From the NCBI GenBank assembly GCA_965224275.1, contig CBDCYR010000002.1, positions 186,001-250,000 on the forward strand: 64,000 nt of DNA. The letters are read 5' to 3'. The stretch comes from CAUZWH01 sp965224275. GTDB lineage: Bacteria; Pseudomonadota; Alphaproteobacteria; SHVV01. The number at the start of each line of letters is the position of its first letter. Position 1 is the first letter of the stretch. Of the stretch, positions 46,690 to 55,754 are shown one piece after another. Below the pieces are notes generated by a model. The model was not told where the DNA came from. It ran no database searches and saw nothing but the letters and a program-made list of their open reading frames with translations. Position numbers and translations under genes: made by a program.

Positions 46690-47598
46690 ATGGCCGCTGA
46701 TCCAGGAAAATCGGCGACTGGTGGCGCCAAGGAGGACGTTGCGGAGAAGGATAGCGACGACTCGAAGAAGAAGAAAAAGAAGAAACCAGGCTTTCTCACA
46801 AGGTTGCTGACCGAACCCGCTCCCACCGCCGCCGATGGTAAAGACAGTGGGGACTCGGACGAGCAATCACCGAGCTCGCCTGGCGCAGATGCTGCCGAGG
46901 ATGACCTCGCCGCGCAGCAAGGCGACGATGCGAAAGACGAGGCGGAAGCAAAACCCAAGAAAAAGAAGCTGGGCTTCCTCGCCAGGCTGCTGACTGAACC
47001 GATTGCGGCTTCTGATGATGCCAACGACGCGGCTACAAGCGATCAACCCCGTGGTGCGCCCGCCCAGGGCGCCGCACCCGCCGCGACAAATAAAAAGCGC
47101 TCGGATCGTTCGGACGACAAAGAAAAACAGCTGACCACGGAGGCGTTCGAGGCAAAGCTTGAGGAACTGATCAATCAACACGGCAAGGTGCTGGCTGGTA
47201 ATGTCCAATTCGTCGACCTTTCGGATACGAAGAGCAAATTTCCCGACCGCTCCGTAGCGTTGATGGAAACCCTGCACGCCGTGGCAGAGCAGGTCATCCG
47301 AAGCCATCTGACGTACGGGGACATTTACGCCAGGCTCAAAGACTCCCATCTCATTATTTTCAGCGACCTTGACCCGGCCGAGGCGCAGCGGCGATGCGTT
47401 CAGATCACCACTGAAATCTCGGCAACGCTGGTAACACAGGGCGTCGATACGTCAGGCATTGTGGCAAAATCGATCGTGGGTGAAGTCAAAGGGCGGGCGG
47501 AGCTTGAGGAACTCAGCCTCGAGGACGCACCACCCGAACCCACCGGTGAGACCGATGCCGTGGAGCCGAAGCCGACTCAAGCTAACATCCGCACGTGA
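46690..47598 (+). CDS. Lysine-rich protein with duplicated GFLxRLLTEP motif
   Basis: This 302-residue protein is not recognised. Its first half is low-complexity and holds two near-copies of the same short unit: KKKKKKKPGFLTRLLTEP and KKKKLGFLARLLTEP, each a lysine run followed by a short amphipathic stretch and then an acidic linker. The second half (about 145-260) is ordered, with GDIYARLKDSHLIIFSDLDP, distantly like a GGDEF fold without the GGDEF motif. The start is unclear: ATG 46690 has a weak ribosome-binding site, ATG 46618 is also in frame, and a -1 slip would fuse it to MAKQKSKRRRFG from 46641. Confidence 0.6.
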   Translation: MAADPGKSATGGAKEDVAEKDSDDSKKKKKKKPGFLTRLLTEPAPTAADGKDSGDSDEQSPSSPGADAAEDDLAAQQGDDAKDEAEAKPKKKKLGFLARLLTEPIAASDDANDAATSDQPRGAPAQGAAPAATNKKRSDRSDDKEKQLTTEAFEAKLEELINQHGKVLAGNVQFVDLSDTKSKFPDRSVALMETLHAVAEQVIRSHLTYGDIYARLKDSHLIIFSDLDPAEAQRRCVQITTEISATLVTQGVDTSGIVAKSIVGEVKGRAELEELSLEDAPPEPTGETDAVEPKPTQANIRT

Positions 47599-47658
47599 CC
47601 CGGCAGCTGCGGTAGCCCGAGATCCCGCGTTTATCGGCCCGTGCGATCTTGCGATGCG

Positions 47659-47823
47659 CTAGGCGTCGCTCGCCTGCGCGGGGTCGAGTTCCGTACCGGT
47701 CAGGTTGGCGTCGTCGAGATTGGCTCGTTTCAGCGTGGCGCCGCTCAAAATTGGCGTTGCTTAGGTCGGAGGTGAAGAAGTCGGTCTCGGTGAAATCGGC
47801 CTCGCTCCGGTCGCAGCGGGTTT
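47659..47823 (-). pseudogene. Pentapeptide-repeat protein remnant
   Basis: The minus strand reads SEADFTETDFFTSDLSNANF and then, after a one-base shift near 47745, SGATLKRANLDDANLTGTEL and a stop. This A(D/N)LXX periodicity is the pentapeptide-repeat signature. Only the last 50 or so residues remain and the 5' part is missing. It is far too short to be in the standard gene lists. Confidence 0.65.
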
Positions 47824-47911
47824 CCCCTACCCCTTATTGGGTACCCCTAATGCACCGGTGACAGGACCCCAACTTAAGCGGCACACTATCGGCCATCCGA
47901 ACGGGGTTGAA

Positions 47912-48571
47912 ATGAACCAGTTGTTGAGCTCGATGGCGCGCTTGGCAATGATTGCGCTTGTGGGGGCGACATTTGCATTGGCATCCACGCAGGCCAATGC
48001 GCAAGCCTTTGCGTTCGCGTTCGACAATCTCTTGACCGATACCGACTTCTTGGATGGCGACGAAGTAACGTTTCAACCGGTCGACGGGCTCACCATCGGC
48101 AACGTAACTTTCGGGTTCACCATCGGCGGTTTTTCGAGTAACAGCGCCGACTATAATTCCGGCGGTCCAGGTGTCCAGACGTTTACCGATGACCCGTTGA
48201 TGATCGAGGGCGACGCGCAGGGCATCCTGCAGTTGGACTTTTTTGCTCCGACCAGCCAGCTGGAGTTTGGTTTTGCGTTAAGCATCGTCAATCCAACGCC
48301 GCAGCTTGGCGCGACCGTGACCCTGTTTGACGCCCAGTTAGCGCAAATTGGATCACCGCTCGAGGTTCTGGCGACATCTCTGGTTTTCTTTAATGAGGGG
48401 TTGTTCACCTACCTCGACGCCAACAATCAGGTTGGTCGCGCGATCATCGATTTCAACGAGGACGCGGCTGATAGCTTCAACATTATCCCGGTTCCGGCGG
48501 CCATGCCGCTGCTGCTCTCTGGCCTCGTGGGGCTTGGCCTGATCGGCTGGCGGAAGCGCAAAGCGGCATAG
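47912..48571 (+). CDS. VPLPA/PEP-CTERM-anchored surface protein
   Basis: This 219-residue exported protein has a signal peptide (MNQLLSSMARLAMIALVGATF up to about residue 31) and a beta-rich middle. It ends with the sorting signal IIPVPAAMPLLLSGLVGLGL followed by IGWRKRKAA: a proline motif, a membrane helix and a basic tail. Such proteins are processed by an exosortase and reach the cell surface or biofilm matrix. The ATG at 47912 is used because it begins the signal peptide. A good terminator follows at 48599. Confidence 0.88.
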   Translation: MNQLLSSMARLAMIALVGATFALASTQANAQAFAFAFDNLLTDTDFLDGDEVTFQPVDGLTIGNVTFGFTIGGFSSNSADYNSGGPGVQTFTDDPLMIEGDAQGILQLDFFAPTSQLEFGFALSIVNPTPQLGATVTLFDAQLAQIGSPLEVLATSLVFFNEGLFTYLDANNQVGRAIIDFNEDAADSFNIIPVPAAMPLLLSGLVGLGLIGWRKRKAA

Positions 48572-48598
48572 CAACGGATCGCATAGAACGAATGAAGA

Positions 48599-48623
48599 GC
48601 GACCTTCAGGTCGCTTTTTCTTT
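48599..48623 (+). terminator. Intrinsic terminator after the PEP-CTERM gene
   Basis: GCGACC (48599-48604), loop TTCA, GGTCGC (48609-48614), then TTTTTCTTT. This is a classical stem followed by a U-run, 28 bases after the stop. Confidence 0.85.
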
Positions 48624-48779
48624 GCCTGCCGAATGTCGCCCTTTGGCTTACGAATACCCCTTTTGGGTTACGCCCAACTAACGTGCAAACCTGGGTGTAC
48701 TCCAGACTCTCTGTTAAAAAATGTCGGTTTAGGCGGCTGCCCTAATATAGAGCCGTTTTGTTCGGGCGACTGGTAGGGC

Positions 48780-49030
48780 AGTTCGTGACCCAAACGCAAC
48801 ATGGCTGGATGGACGATGGCACCGCGGTCTCAACCGCACCGATGTCGAGGCCGTTACGCGTCCATGCCCCCGCCAGGAACAGATTCGCGAAGCCGGATTC
48901 GCCAGCCCGAAGACGAAAATGCGTGTTGCCCAGACCGATAATACGTAGCGGTTCGAGGGATCGTCGTCGATGCACCAATAATGTGCAACCAGACGCCGTT
49001 GCCTGGAACGCCGCTTGGGCCCACATATCT
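48780..49030 (-). pseudogene. C-terminal remnant of an FAD-dependent oxidoreductase
   Basis: The minus strand reads IDDDPSNRYVLSV in one frame and, after a shift, THFRLRAGESGFANLFLAGA and WTRNGLDIGAVETAV in another. This is the C-terminal FAD-binding end of an amine-oxidase or hydroxysqualene-dehydroxylase-like flavoprotein. The rest of the gene is absent: directly upstream (49045 on) is the kinase gene. The frame change and loss of the N-terminal 300-400 residues mark it as a pseudogene. Confidence 0.65.
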
Positions 49031-49668
49031 TGGTCTCAGGCGAGTTAGGAGTCGAAAACGCGACGAACGTGGTGGCTGAGTTCTTCGAGACGATACGGCT
49101 TTGAGATGAAGTTGACGTTTTCAGGATTGATGCCAAGTTTGTCGAACGTGGCATCGCTGTAGCCAGATGTGAACATCACCTTTAGCCCCACATGTTTTGC
49201 GGCAGCGATTTCGGCAAGGTCGGGCCCACTTATCCCGGCGGGCATAACGACATCGGTGAACAGCAGGTCGAAGTCTTCACTCTTCTCCAAGATGGCGACG
49301 GCTTCGGCACCGTCGGCTGCGGCGACGACCGTGTAGCCAAGGCCCGTTAGCAGATCGACCGATAACTCGCGAACGTCTGCGTCATCTTCGACAATGAGAA
49401 TCCGTTCACCTTCTCCCGATGCCTCCGAAAGTTTTTCGGTAGGCTGTTCAGCCGTCACTTCATCGCTAACCACGGGCAGATACACCTCGAACTTGGTTCC
49501 CTGGTCGCGATTGCTTCGGACGTTAAGAAAACCGCTTGATTGCGAAACGAACCCGTAAACCTGGCTGAGACCGAGCCCGGTTCCTTTGCCGACTTCCTTG
49601 GTCGTATAGAACGGATCGAAAATCCGGCTTAGGTCGTTCTCGGAGATCCCGGTTCCGGTATCTTCGAT

Positions 49669-50707
49669 ACTGGGTATCCACTTCGCTCTCGTATCCCCTA
49701 CATTTGGTTTCCGAGGCTGCGATGACCGCCGACTAGGCCCTTGTAGGGGACCGGCTCGTGCTGCACCGCCTGCTGGAGCAGTCGGAAGAAAAGCAGGCCA
49801 CGAGCCTGCGAACGGCGGCGATTGAATCGGAAAGTGAACTCGTCGAGATAGTAGTCGAGATGGTCGGCATCGATGGCACCATGGTGGATGCCCAGCCACC
49901 AGCGATCAAGCAGAGCGGCCACGCGATGCACTCGTGGCATGACGATGTGGGCCGGGTCGCCACTGGCGGAAATGGATCTCGGCTGGTGGTCATAGCCTTG
50001 GTTCGCCAGACCACTGTAGGCTGACCAGCCATCGGTTCGGACGGTCGCGCCAGGCGCCACGGTTGTTTGGACAAACGGGATCAGGCTCCTCGCAGCCACA
50101 TCCTCGACGCGGCTCATTCGGATCCGGCCAGTGCCCCGCCCTCGGACTTCCGCCGCAATCGCGACGATCGACTTGGTCTTCGTCTGTCGCCCCACGACGC
50201 CGGTTTCCCGGCCGCCCACATAGGTTTCGTCCACCTCGACCGCGCCGCCCAGGAGATCACGCCCCGGCCTCACCATGGCGCGCCGCAACTTGTGCAGCCA
50301 AGCCCAGGCGGTCTGATAACTGCCCAGGCCAAGAATGCGTTGCAGGCCGAGCGCACTGACCCCGTGCTTCTGGTTGGTCACGTACCACATCGCCTGGAAC
50401 CAAAGGCGCAATGGCTTTCGAGTGCCCTCGAAGATCGTCCCCGCCGTCACCGATGTTTGACGCTGACACCGGTTGCATCGCAACTGACCCCGCGCCGTCG
50501 GCCAGGCGTCGGTTCCGCAGCAAGACGGGCATCGAAAACCTTCCGGCCAGCGAACACGCCCAAGAAACTCCGCACACGCCGTCTCCGACACGAACCACGC
50601 GTCGAATTCAGTCAGGGTGCGCGGGTAGTCGACCCCGCCTTCGGGATGGGATGCCGGGTTCGCCATCCCAACATATTGACATCACGAGAGCGAAGTGGAT
50701 ACCCTAT
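49669..50707 (-). mobile_element. IS1595-family element, 1039 bp, TCTTCGAT target duplication
   Basis: Inverted ends start GGGTATCCACTTCGCTCTCG a few bases in from each end (left about 49672, complement ending about 50704). The 8-bp target duplication TCTTCGAT lies at 49661-49668 and 50708-50715. Eight-base duplications are typical of IS1595. It splits the HATPase domain of the kinase and encodes one transposase. Confidence 0.92.
49698..50666 (-). CDS. IS1595-family transposase (ISXO2-like)
   Basis: This 322-residue transposase has a zinc-ribbon start (RCPSCCG, then RCNRCQRQTSVTAGT) and an ISXO2-like catalytic domain with Asp in AVEVDETYVGGRE, Asp in VRTDGWSAY and a downstream WWLGIHHGAID motif. 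The frame is intact. It is encoded on the same strand as the kinase it interrupts. Confidence 0.93.
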   Translation of the reverse strand: MANPASHPEGGVDYPRTLTEFDAWFVSETACAEFLGRVRWPEGFRCPSCCGTDAWPTARGQLRCNRCQRQTSVTAGTIFEGTRKPLRLWFQAMWYVTNQKHGVSALGLQRILGLGSYQTAWAWLHKLRRAMVRPGRDLLGGAVEVDETYVGGRETGVVGRQTKTKSIVAIAAEVRGRGTGRIRMSRVEDVAARSLIPFVQTTVAPGATVRTDGWSAYSGLANQGYDHQPRSISASGDPAHIVMPRVHRVAALLDRWWLGIHHGAIDADHLDYYLDEFTFRFNRRRSQARGLLFFRLLQQAVQHEPVPYKGLVGGHRSLGNQM

Positions 50708-51847
50708 TCTTCGATTTCCAACTTCACGAACTCGCCACGGGGTGGTTCGGCACCGAAGACCTTGGTGCTTCCATCTAGTTTGACCAGTCGGGTCGCGATG
50801 GTGAGACGGCCGCCATTCGGCATGGCGTCACGCGCGTTGACTGCGAGGTTGAGCAAGGCCGTCTCCAGGCCGCCAATATCGAGACGAGTTATGCATGGCT
50901 CATCGGCAAAGCAAGCCTCGAATTCGATGTTCTCGCGCAGAGCTCTTTGCAGAATGTCCTGGGTCCGGGAGATCACCGTGTAGAGATTGACCACCTCGGA
51001 CTCTAGCGGTTTGCGCCGTGAAAATGCGAGAAGGCCGTTGGCCAATTCGGATCCACGCAACGTGGCTTTGACCGCCGTCTGCAATCTCTTGGCGACTTTG
51101 TCGCTCGCATCCTCGGCCAACAGTTCGAGATTGCCGAGGACGACGCCCAAAATATTGTTGATGTCGTGGGCAATGCCGCCAGTGAGCTTACCAAGGGCCT
51201 CCATCTTCTGGGCCTGGAGGAGATTCTCCTCCAACTCGGTTTGCACGGTGATGTCCTGAACGATCCCCTCGAGCCGGAGTGGTTGGTTGGACTCGTCACG
51301 GATGATCCTCGCCTGCGAGTGAAGCACGCGCACCTGGCCGTCCTCAGCCTTGATGCGGAAGATCATATCGGCGGCGGGCTTCCCGGTTGCTAGTGCGTCA
51401 TCGATCGGGCGCGTCGCGGCTTGTCGTTCCTTCTCGTCAATCCGCCCCAGCAATACGTCGAGGGGGACCGAATCGGTTACCTCCGCAGATCCGAACAACA
51501 GAGAGGTTTGATTGAAGCAGCGAATGTCGTTCGAATCCGCGTCACGTTCCCATATGCCGAGCTTGGCAAGGTTTTGCGCCTCCGCGAGGCGAGCTTCGCT
51601 TGAGGCAAGTTCGTTGGTGCGCTCGCGCACCCGATCTTCGAGCGCATTACGCGACTCCTCGAGTGCTGCCTGCGTTTCCCGTCTTATCTCATTCTCGTGT
51701 TTCAGTTGGTCGTTGAGACGGATCAACGCCTCGCTGCGCGCTTGCAATTCTCCTGCTACGCGAAACGTTCGGCCGACAAAGAGATACGCGATTATTAAGT
51801 TGACATAAGAGGCGACACTCCCCATATGTTGGAAATAGGAGATCGCC

Positions 51848-52702
51848 ATGACCACGTTCTATCAATTCCAAAAGCAGTTTCCCGATGACGAAGCGTGCCT
51901 GCATCACTTGCTGGTGACGCGCTACGGTGGGACCGAGCTGGATTGCCCGAAGTGTGGCGCGTTCGGCAAGTTCTATCGCATGACGAAAGAGCGCGGCTAC
52001 GTTTGCCAGCATTGCGGGCATCACCTGCACCCGACCGCCGGCACATTCATGCATCGGACGCGCCTGCCACTTCACAAATGGTTCTACGCGATGTTTCTGT
52101 TTTCGACTTCTCGTCATGGCGTGCCCGCGAAGGAACTGGAGCGGCATCTGGACATTTCCTATCCGACGGCTTGGCGCATGGCGCATGAGATTCGTAAGCA
52201 CATGGCCGATACGGACGGGGAATGGCCACTGGACGGCGATATTGAAGCCGACGAAACCTATGTCGGCGGGCGCACAACTGGCGGGAAGCGCGGGCGCGGT
52301 GCTCCGAACAAGACCGTCGTATTCGGGATGCTGGAGCGTGGCGGCGACGTGATGGCAAACGTTATCCCGAATGTCCGTAAGCGCACCTTGCTTCCGATCG
52401 TTGCCGAGAATGTCGAGCAGGGCAGTACAATCCACACCGACGAACTTAGGTCCTACCGTGGCTTGGACCGGGCTGGCTTCAAGCATCGGACCGTGAACCA
52501 CAGCGCGGGTGAATATGTGAACCGGGGAAGCCACGTCAACTCGATTGAGGGCTTTTGGGCTCGTCTGAAGCTGTCGATCCGTGGGACGCACGTTCACGTT
52601 TCGGCGAAACACCTTCAGAAGTACGTGAAGGAGTTTGAGTATCGCTACAACCGCCGGAAGCGGCCCGAGACGATGTTCGGCGATCTGGTGGCCCGCTTCT
52701 GA
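51848..52702 (+). CDS. IS1595-family transposase
   Basis: This 284-residue transposase begins MTTFYQFQKQFPDDEACLHH. It has a zinc ribbon (CPKCGAFGKF, then CQHCGHH) and a catalytic domain with Asp in EADETYVGGRTTGGK, Asp in IHTDELRSY and SHVNSIEGFWARLKLSIRG. It is a different subgroup from the transposase at 49698. The frame is intact, so it may still be active. Confidence 0.95.
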   Translation: MTTFYQFQKQFPDDEACLHHLLVTRYGGTELDCPKCGAFGKFYRMTKERGYVCQHCGHHLHPTAGTFMHRTRLPLHKWFYAMFLFSTSRHGVPAKELERHLDISYPTAWRMAHEIRKHMADTDGEWPLDGDIEADETYVGGRTTGGKRGRGAPNKTVVFGMLERGGDVMANVIPNVRKRTLLPIVAENVEQGSTIHTDELRSYRGLDRAGFKHRTVNHSAGEYVNRGSHVNSIEGFWARLKLSIRGTHVHVSAKHLQKYVKEFEYRYNRRKRPETMFGDLVARF

Positions 52703-52758
52703 GAGCACGGCGAAGAAGCGCGTCAAAGCGACGCCAAGCGATCACAGGCGGGTAGGTG

Positions 52759-53493
52759 TCATCCTTCATCCGGGTATTCCTTCTCCAACCTATAGAGCGC
52801 CCGTATCACCTCATCTGGGTCTTCGAGTTTCTCGGCCTCTCCGTAGAAATCCCACCACCAATCTTCGTCTTGATCACCGTTGAGTAGGCGATCCTTTTTC
52901 AGGGAGTAGGCAGCAAAGACCTCGCTTTCCGCTGTCTTGTGTGACGCGCTCCTAAAATCCCCATAAAGGTCGTCGACATCTATCTCCGTTGATGCCCTCA
53001 TGATGAGGCGGACTACGCGCCGCCCATTGCCAGGGTTAAGTTTTACGGCTTCTATATCATCGGGGACGCTTGCGGTTGGCTGTATCGAAGGCGGCGGTGT
53101 CGATGTTGTGCCGAAGTTGGGGCGTGCCCACATAAAGCCCCATTCCTCGTTCGACATTACCGCCCTTGCTCTTTTGATATCTCCTTGTTCCGCAGCGGAA
53201 ACAATAGGCGCAAGAAAAGCCCGCCATACATTCGGCCCCATCTTCTTCTCTGGATGAGGGATGTCAAGACGCCCAAGAATAGAGGATGCTCCTTCAATGG
53301 CTATCAAATGAATGTGCCTGTCGTATTTGGCGTCTGTGTAGTCAAAGTGTTGCCGTAGCGCCCGAGCATCGGCCCACAGCCCCACGAAGCTGAAAGGGCG
53401 GTACTTCCGCACACACTTCGGCATCATGCGCACCACGAAGGAGACCAATGGTGCAACCACGCCCGAGAGGCTGATCGGCACTTCAACAACCAT
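52759..53493 (-). CDS. Passenger gene of unknown function inside the IS1595-family element
   Basis: This 244-residue protein lies wholly inside the inverted repeats of the element and is convergent with the transposase. I do not recognise it. It has a short hydrophobic N-terminus (VEVPISLSGVVAPLVSFVV), then a mixed region with RPFSFVGLWADARALRQHFD and an acidic Trp-rich end (DQDEDWWWDFYGEAEKLEDP). No nuclease, toxin or resistance motif is visible. Several IS1595 members carry unrelated passenger genes, so cargo is the natural reading, but the function is unknown. Its codon use looks less GC-biased than its neighbours, consistent with transfer. Confidence 0.65.
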   Translation of the reverse strand: MVVEVPISLSGVVAPLVSFVVRMMPKCVRKYRPFSFVGLWADARALRQHFDYTDAKYDRHIHLIAIEGASSILGRLDIPHPEKKMGPNVWRAFLAPIVSAAEQGDIKRARAVMSNEEWGFMWARPNFGTTSTPPPSIQPTASVPDDIEAVKLNPGNGRRVVRLIMRASTEIDVDDLYGDFRSASHKTAESEVFAAYSLKKDRLLNGDQDEDWWWDFYGEAEKLEDPDEVIRALYRLEKEYPDEG

Positions 53494-54406
53494 GCCAGCA
53501 GCGTATTGGTCGCATGGCTTATGTCAACTTGATAATCGCGAAGAGATATGAAAGGCCCGCGACCACCAGTAAAAGCAGAACAATCAATGGCGCGGTCGAA
53601 CGCAGAAAGTCCTGACCGGGAAGCATCGGCCGCCAAGTCAGTGTCGTGAGCTTGGTTCCACTGATGCCGTCGAGGCGGAGTGACGCGGTGGCGTCGGTTT
53701 GAGGGCTGTGGAAGCGAAGCCCGTTAAGCCCGTAGTTTGCCGCGAGCTTGGCGAGGAAGTCCGCGTCAACGCGTTTGAGCATGATCACAACAGCACGGTT
53801 GTCGATAGTTTGCTCAGCCTCGTCGTATGAAATGACACTCGCCGAGGCCAGGTGAACCGTTCCATCGAGCAGGAGAAACCCGGTCTTGGGCGTCGGTTGT
53901 CCCTTACCGTCGGACAGCCGTGCTTGCGACAGAAGCGCCTCCAAGCCGCGGCCAAATTTTCTCAGGTCAAAATCTAGCGCGTCTGTGCCATCGACCGACG
54001 CATAGATAAGTTCGTTGTTGCCGGAAAGGACAACGCTCGTCGCAATGCCGAAATTGTCCGATAGATACGCGCCGAAATTGTGGGACGCCCACGATAGGTC
54101 GGGCTCGATGATGAGGTTCTGGATCGATTCGTCCCACCAGGTGTAGTCCAGGGTCAGCAGGCCCTGGTCGACTTCCATCTTCCGCAAGATCGATGTTGCG
54201 AGATTAACCGACGACGAAATCGCAATCTCATCTTGCTTCTTGGCAGCGACGAATAAGGTGAAGCCAATGGTCACAACCGTTATCAAGACCAGAAGGCCGA
54301 CCGGAATCAGCAGATTTCTTCGCGATTTCTCGACAAGATCTTTTGGTGAGACCAAGCCGCGGAGCGCGGTTAGAAATCCGTCGTTCACTGCTTCGCTGGC
54401 TGCCAT

Positions 54407-54770
54407 TTTATCCTACCTCTGGGCGAACGAATTCACATGCTAGTGGCGACTTTCTCTCGCACTCAGACCAAACTCGCAGTGACCGCAGTCACTGCCGCGC
54501 ATATTGGCCCGCATACATTGCCATCGGCGGACGCAGCCCAGCAATCAGGGTTAACGGCGGAATAGAACAGTGAATCCCCGACGCCATTGCTGCCTGTGAT
54601 TCGGGTACACCCTTGTATCCTGGCCAGCAGGAAGGAATTCCGCCAAGTTTATACTCCTGCCGTATTCGGTATGAGGCCTGAATTATTTTTGGAACGTCCT
54701 TATTTGATGCTGTGGACGGCTCTCCATCGTGGATGCAGCGTAGTGCTGCAACGAATGAAGGAGGAGATCT
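54407..54770. other. Intergenic region upstream of the CHASE4 kinase
   Basis: About 360 bases between the start of the minus-strand kinase gene and the decayed IS110 gene. No gene, RNA or strong palindrome is seen. It should contain the kinase promoter. Confidence 0.4.
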
Positions 54771-55545
54771 ATGGAGCGGATCTAGATGGTTGGGCTGGAT
54801 ATCGCCAAGTCGGTGTTTCAAGTCCACGGCATTGGCGTTGAGGGCGAAGTTGTTGTTCGGCGGCGCCTGAGGCGTTCGCAGGTACTCCGTTTCTTCGAGA
54901 AGTTGGAACCGTGTCGCATCGGAATTGAAGCGTGCGCGACTGCTCACCACTGGGCGCGGGAGCTCGGTGCGATCGGGCACGACGTGAGACTGATACCGCC
55001 GAGCTATGTAAAACCCTACGTCAAGCGTCAGAAGAACGATGCGGCGGATGCGGAAGCGATCTGCGAGGCGGTAGGTCGGCCGAGCATGCGTTTTGTTCCA
55101 GTAAAGACAGTGGAGCAACAGAGCGCCATGGGTGCTGCATCGAACGCGCGTGCTGCTGATGCGCCAACGTCTCCGCTTATCGAATGCGATCCGAGGGCAC
55201 TTGGCAGAGTACGGCGTCATCGCGCCGAAAGGGCGGAACGGCTTCCAGAAGCTGATTGAGTTGATCGCCGACGAGACCGATGAACGCGTGCCGCAGGTCG
55301 CTCGTATATGCCTTCGGATGCTGGTTGCGCAGTTCCAGGTCGTCAACACGCAGGCGTTGGAGACGGAACGCCGGATCAAGGCGGATGCGCGATCTACCGA
55401 GTGTGGTCGCCGACTGATGGAGGTTCCGGGTGTGGGTCCCATTCTTGCGAGCGCGCTCGTTGCGACCGTACCGGACCCTCATGTTTTTCGATCTGGAAGG
55501 AACCTGTCGGCTTGGATCGGGCTGGTGCCGAGGCAGAACTCGAGC
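54771..55545 (+). pseudogene. Decayed IS110-family transposase
   Basis: The gene starts ATGGAGCGG at 54771 but has a TAG at codon 5 (54783-54785). It then reads MVGLDIAKSVFQVHGIGVEG and KRQKNDAADAEAICEAVG (DEDD domain). Near 55125 it shifts frame to LHRTRVLLMRQRLRLSNAIR, and continues with EVPGVGPILASALV to GLVPRQNSS, where the match ends. The 3' part with the remaining Ser domain is missing. Nonsense, frameshift and truncation make it clearly dead. It differs from the intact IS110 at 2461. Confidence 0.88.
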
Positions 55546-55640
55546 GCGCGCCGCACAGCCCGGCGCTCGTCCTCGCTCAGCCCGTGCAGAATCGGCAGCT
55601 CGAAAATCGCATCGGCTTGTGCTGATTGACGGACGGACAT
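55545..55640 (-). pseudogene. Fragment resembling a Crp/Fnr-family N-terminus
   Basis: The minus strand reads MSVRQSAQADAIFELPILHG followed by LSEDERRAVRRALE, like the first helix of Crp/Fnr regulators, then runs into the IS110 remnant. Only about 32 residues exist. A chance frame is possible. Confidence 0.3.
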
Positions 55641-55754
55641 CGGCGTGAATCTGTGACCACAGAGAACAAACTGCCGATCCTGAAGCAAACCCGCGTCTGG
55701 TGAAAGGCCTCCAGAGAGGAGGTCTGTGTTTGGCGGTCCGGGAAACCCGTTGAT

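Larger units (their letters stand above)
51787..53540. mobile_element. IS1595-family element with passenger gene, 1754 bp, AAGAGATA duplication
   Basis: Inverted ends read CGCGATTATTAAGTTGACAT at the left (51787-51806) and, as its near-complement, ATGTCAACTTGATAATCGCG at the right (53521-53540). AAGAGATA is duplicated at 51779-51786 and 53541-53548. It carries a transposase gene and a convergent gene of unknown function. It lies in the kinase between the second membrane segment and PAS. Confidence 0.92.
49045..54406 (-). pseudogene. CHASE4 hybrid histidine kinase split by two IS1595-family elements
   Basis: Removing the two elements at 49669-50707 and 51787-53540 with one copy of each 8-bp duplication leaves one frame of 850 residues. 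Order: membrane segment (about 33-55), CHASE4 periplasmic sensor (with TLDYTWWDESIQNL), second membrane segment ending GLSYLFVGRTFRV, coiled coil, PAS, HisKA with GGIAHDINNIL, HATPase_c split at FVKLEIEDTGTGI, and a receiver with LLFTDVVMPAG. CHASE4 domains sense unknown extracellular signals. No product is possible now except fragments. Because the frame is restored exactly, the insertions look recent. Confidence 0.93.

Noticed and set aside
51689..52726. 345-codon minus-strand frame across the second IS1595 element
   Set aside because: It runs antisense to the transposase and across the element boundary; the composition is that of a shadow frame.
51779..53548. Toxin-antitoxin or defence function for the IS passenger gene
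   Set aside because: No nuclease, kinase, acetyltransferase or antitoxin DNA-binding motif is visible and there is no partner gene, so no function was assigned.
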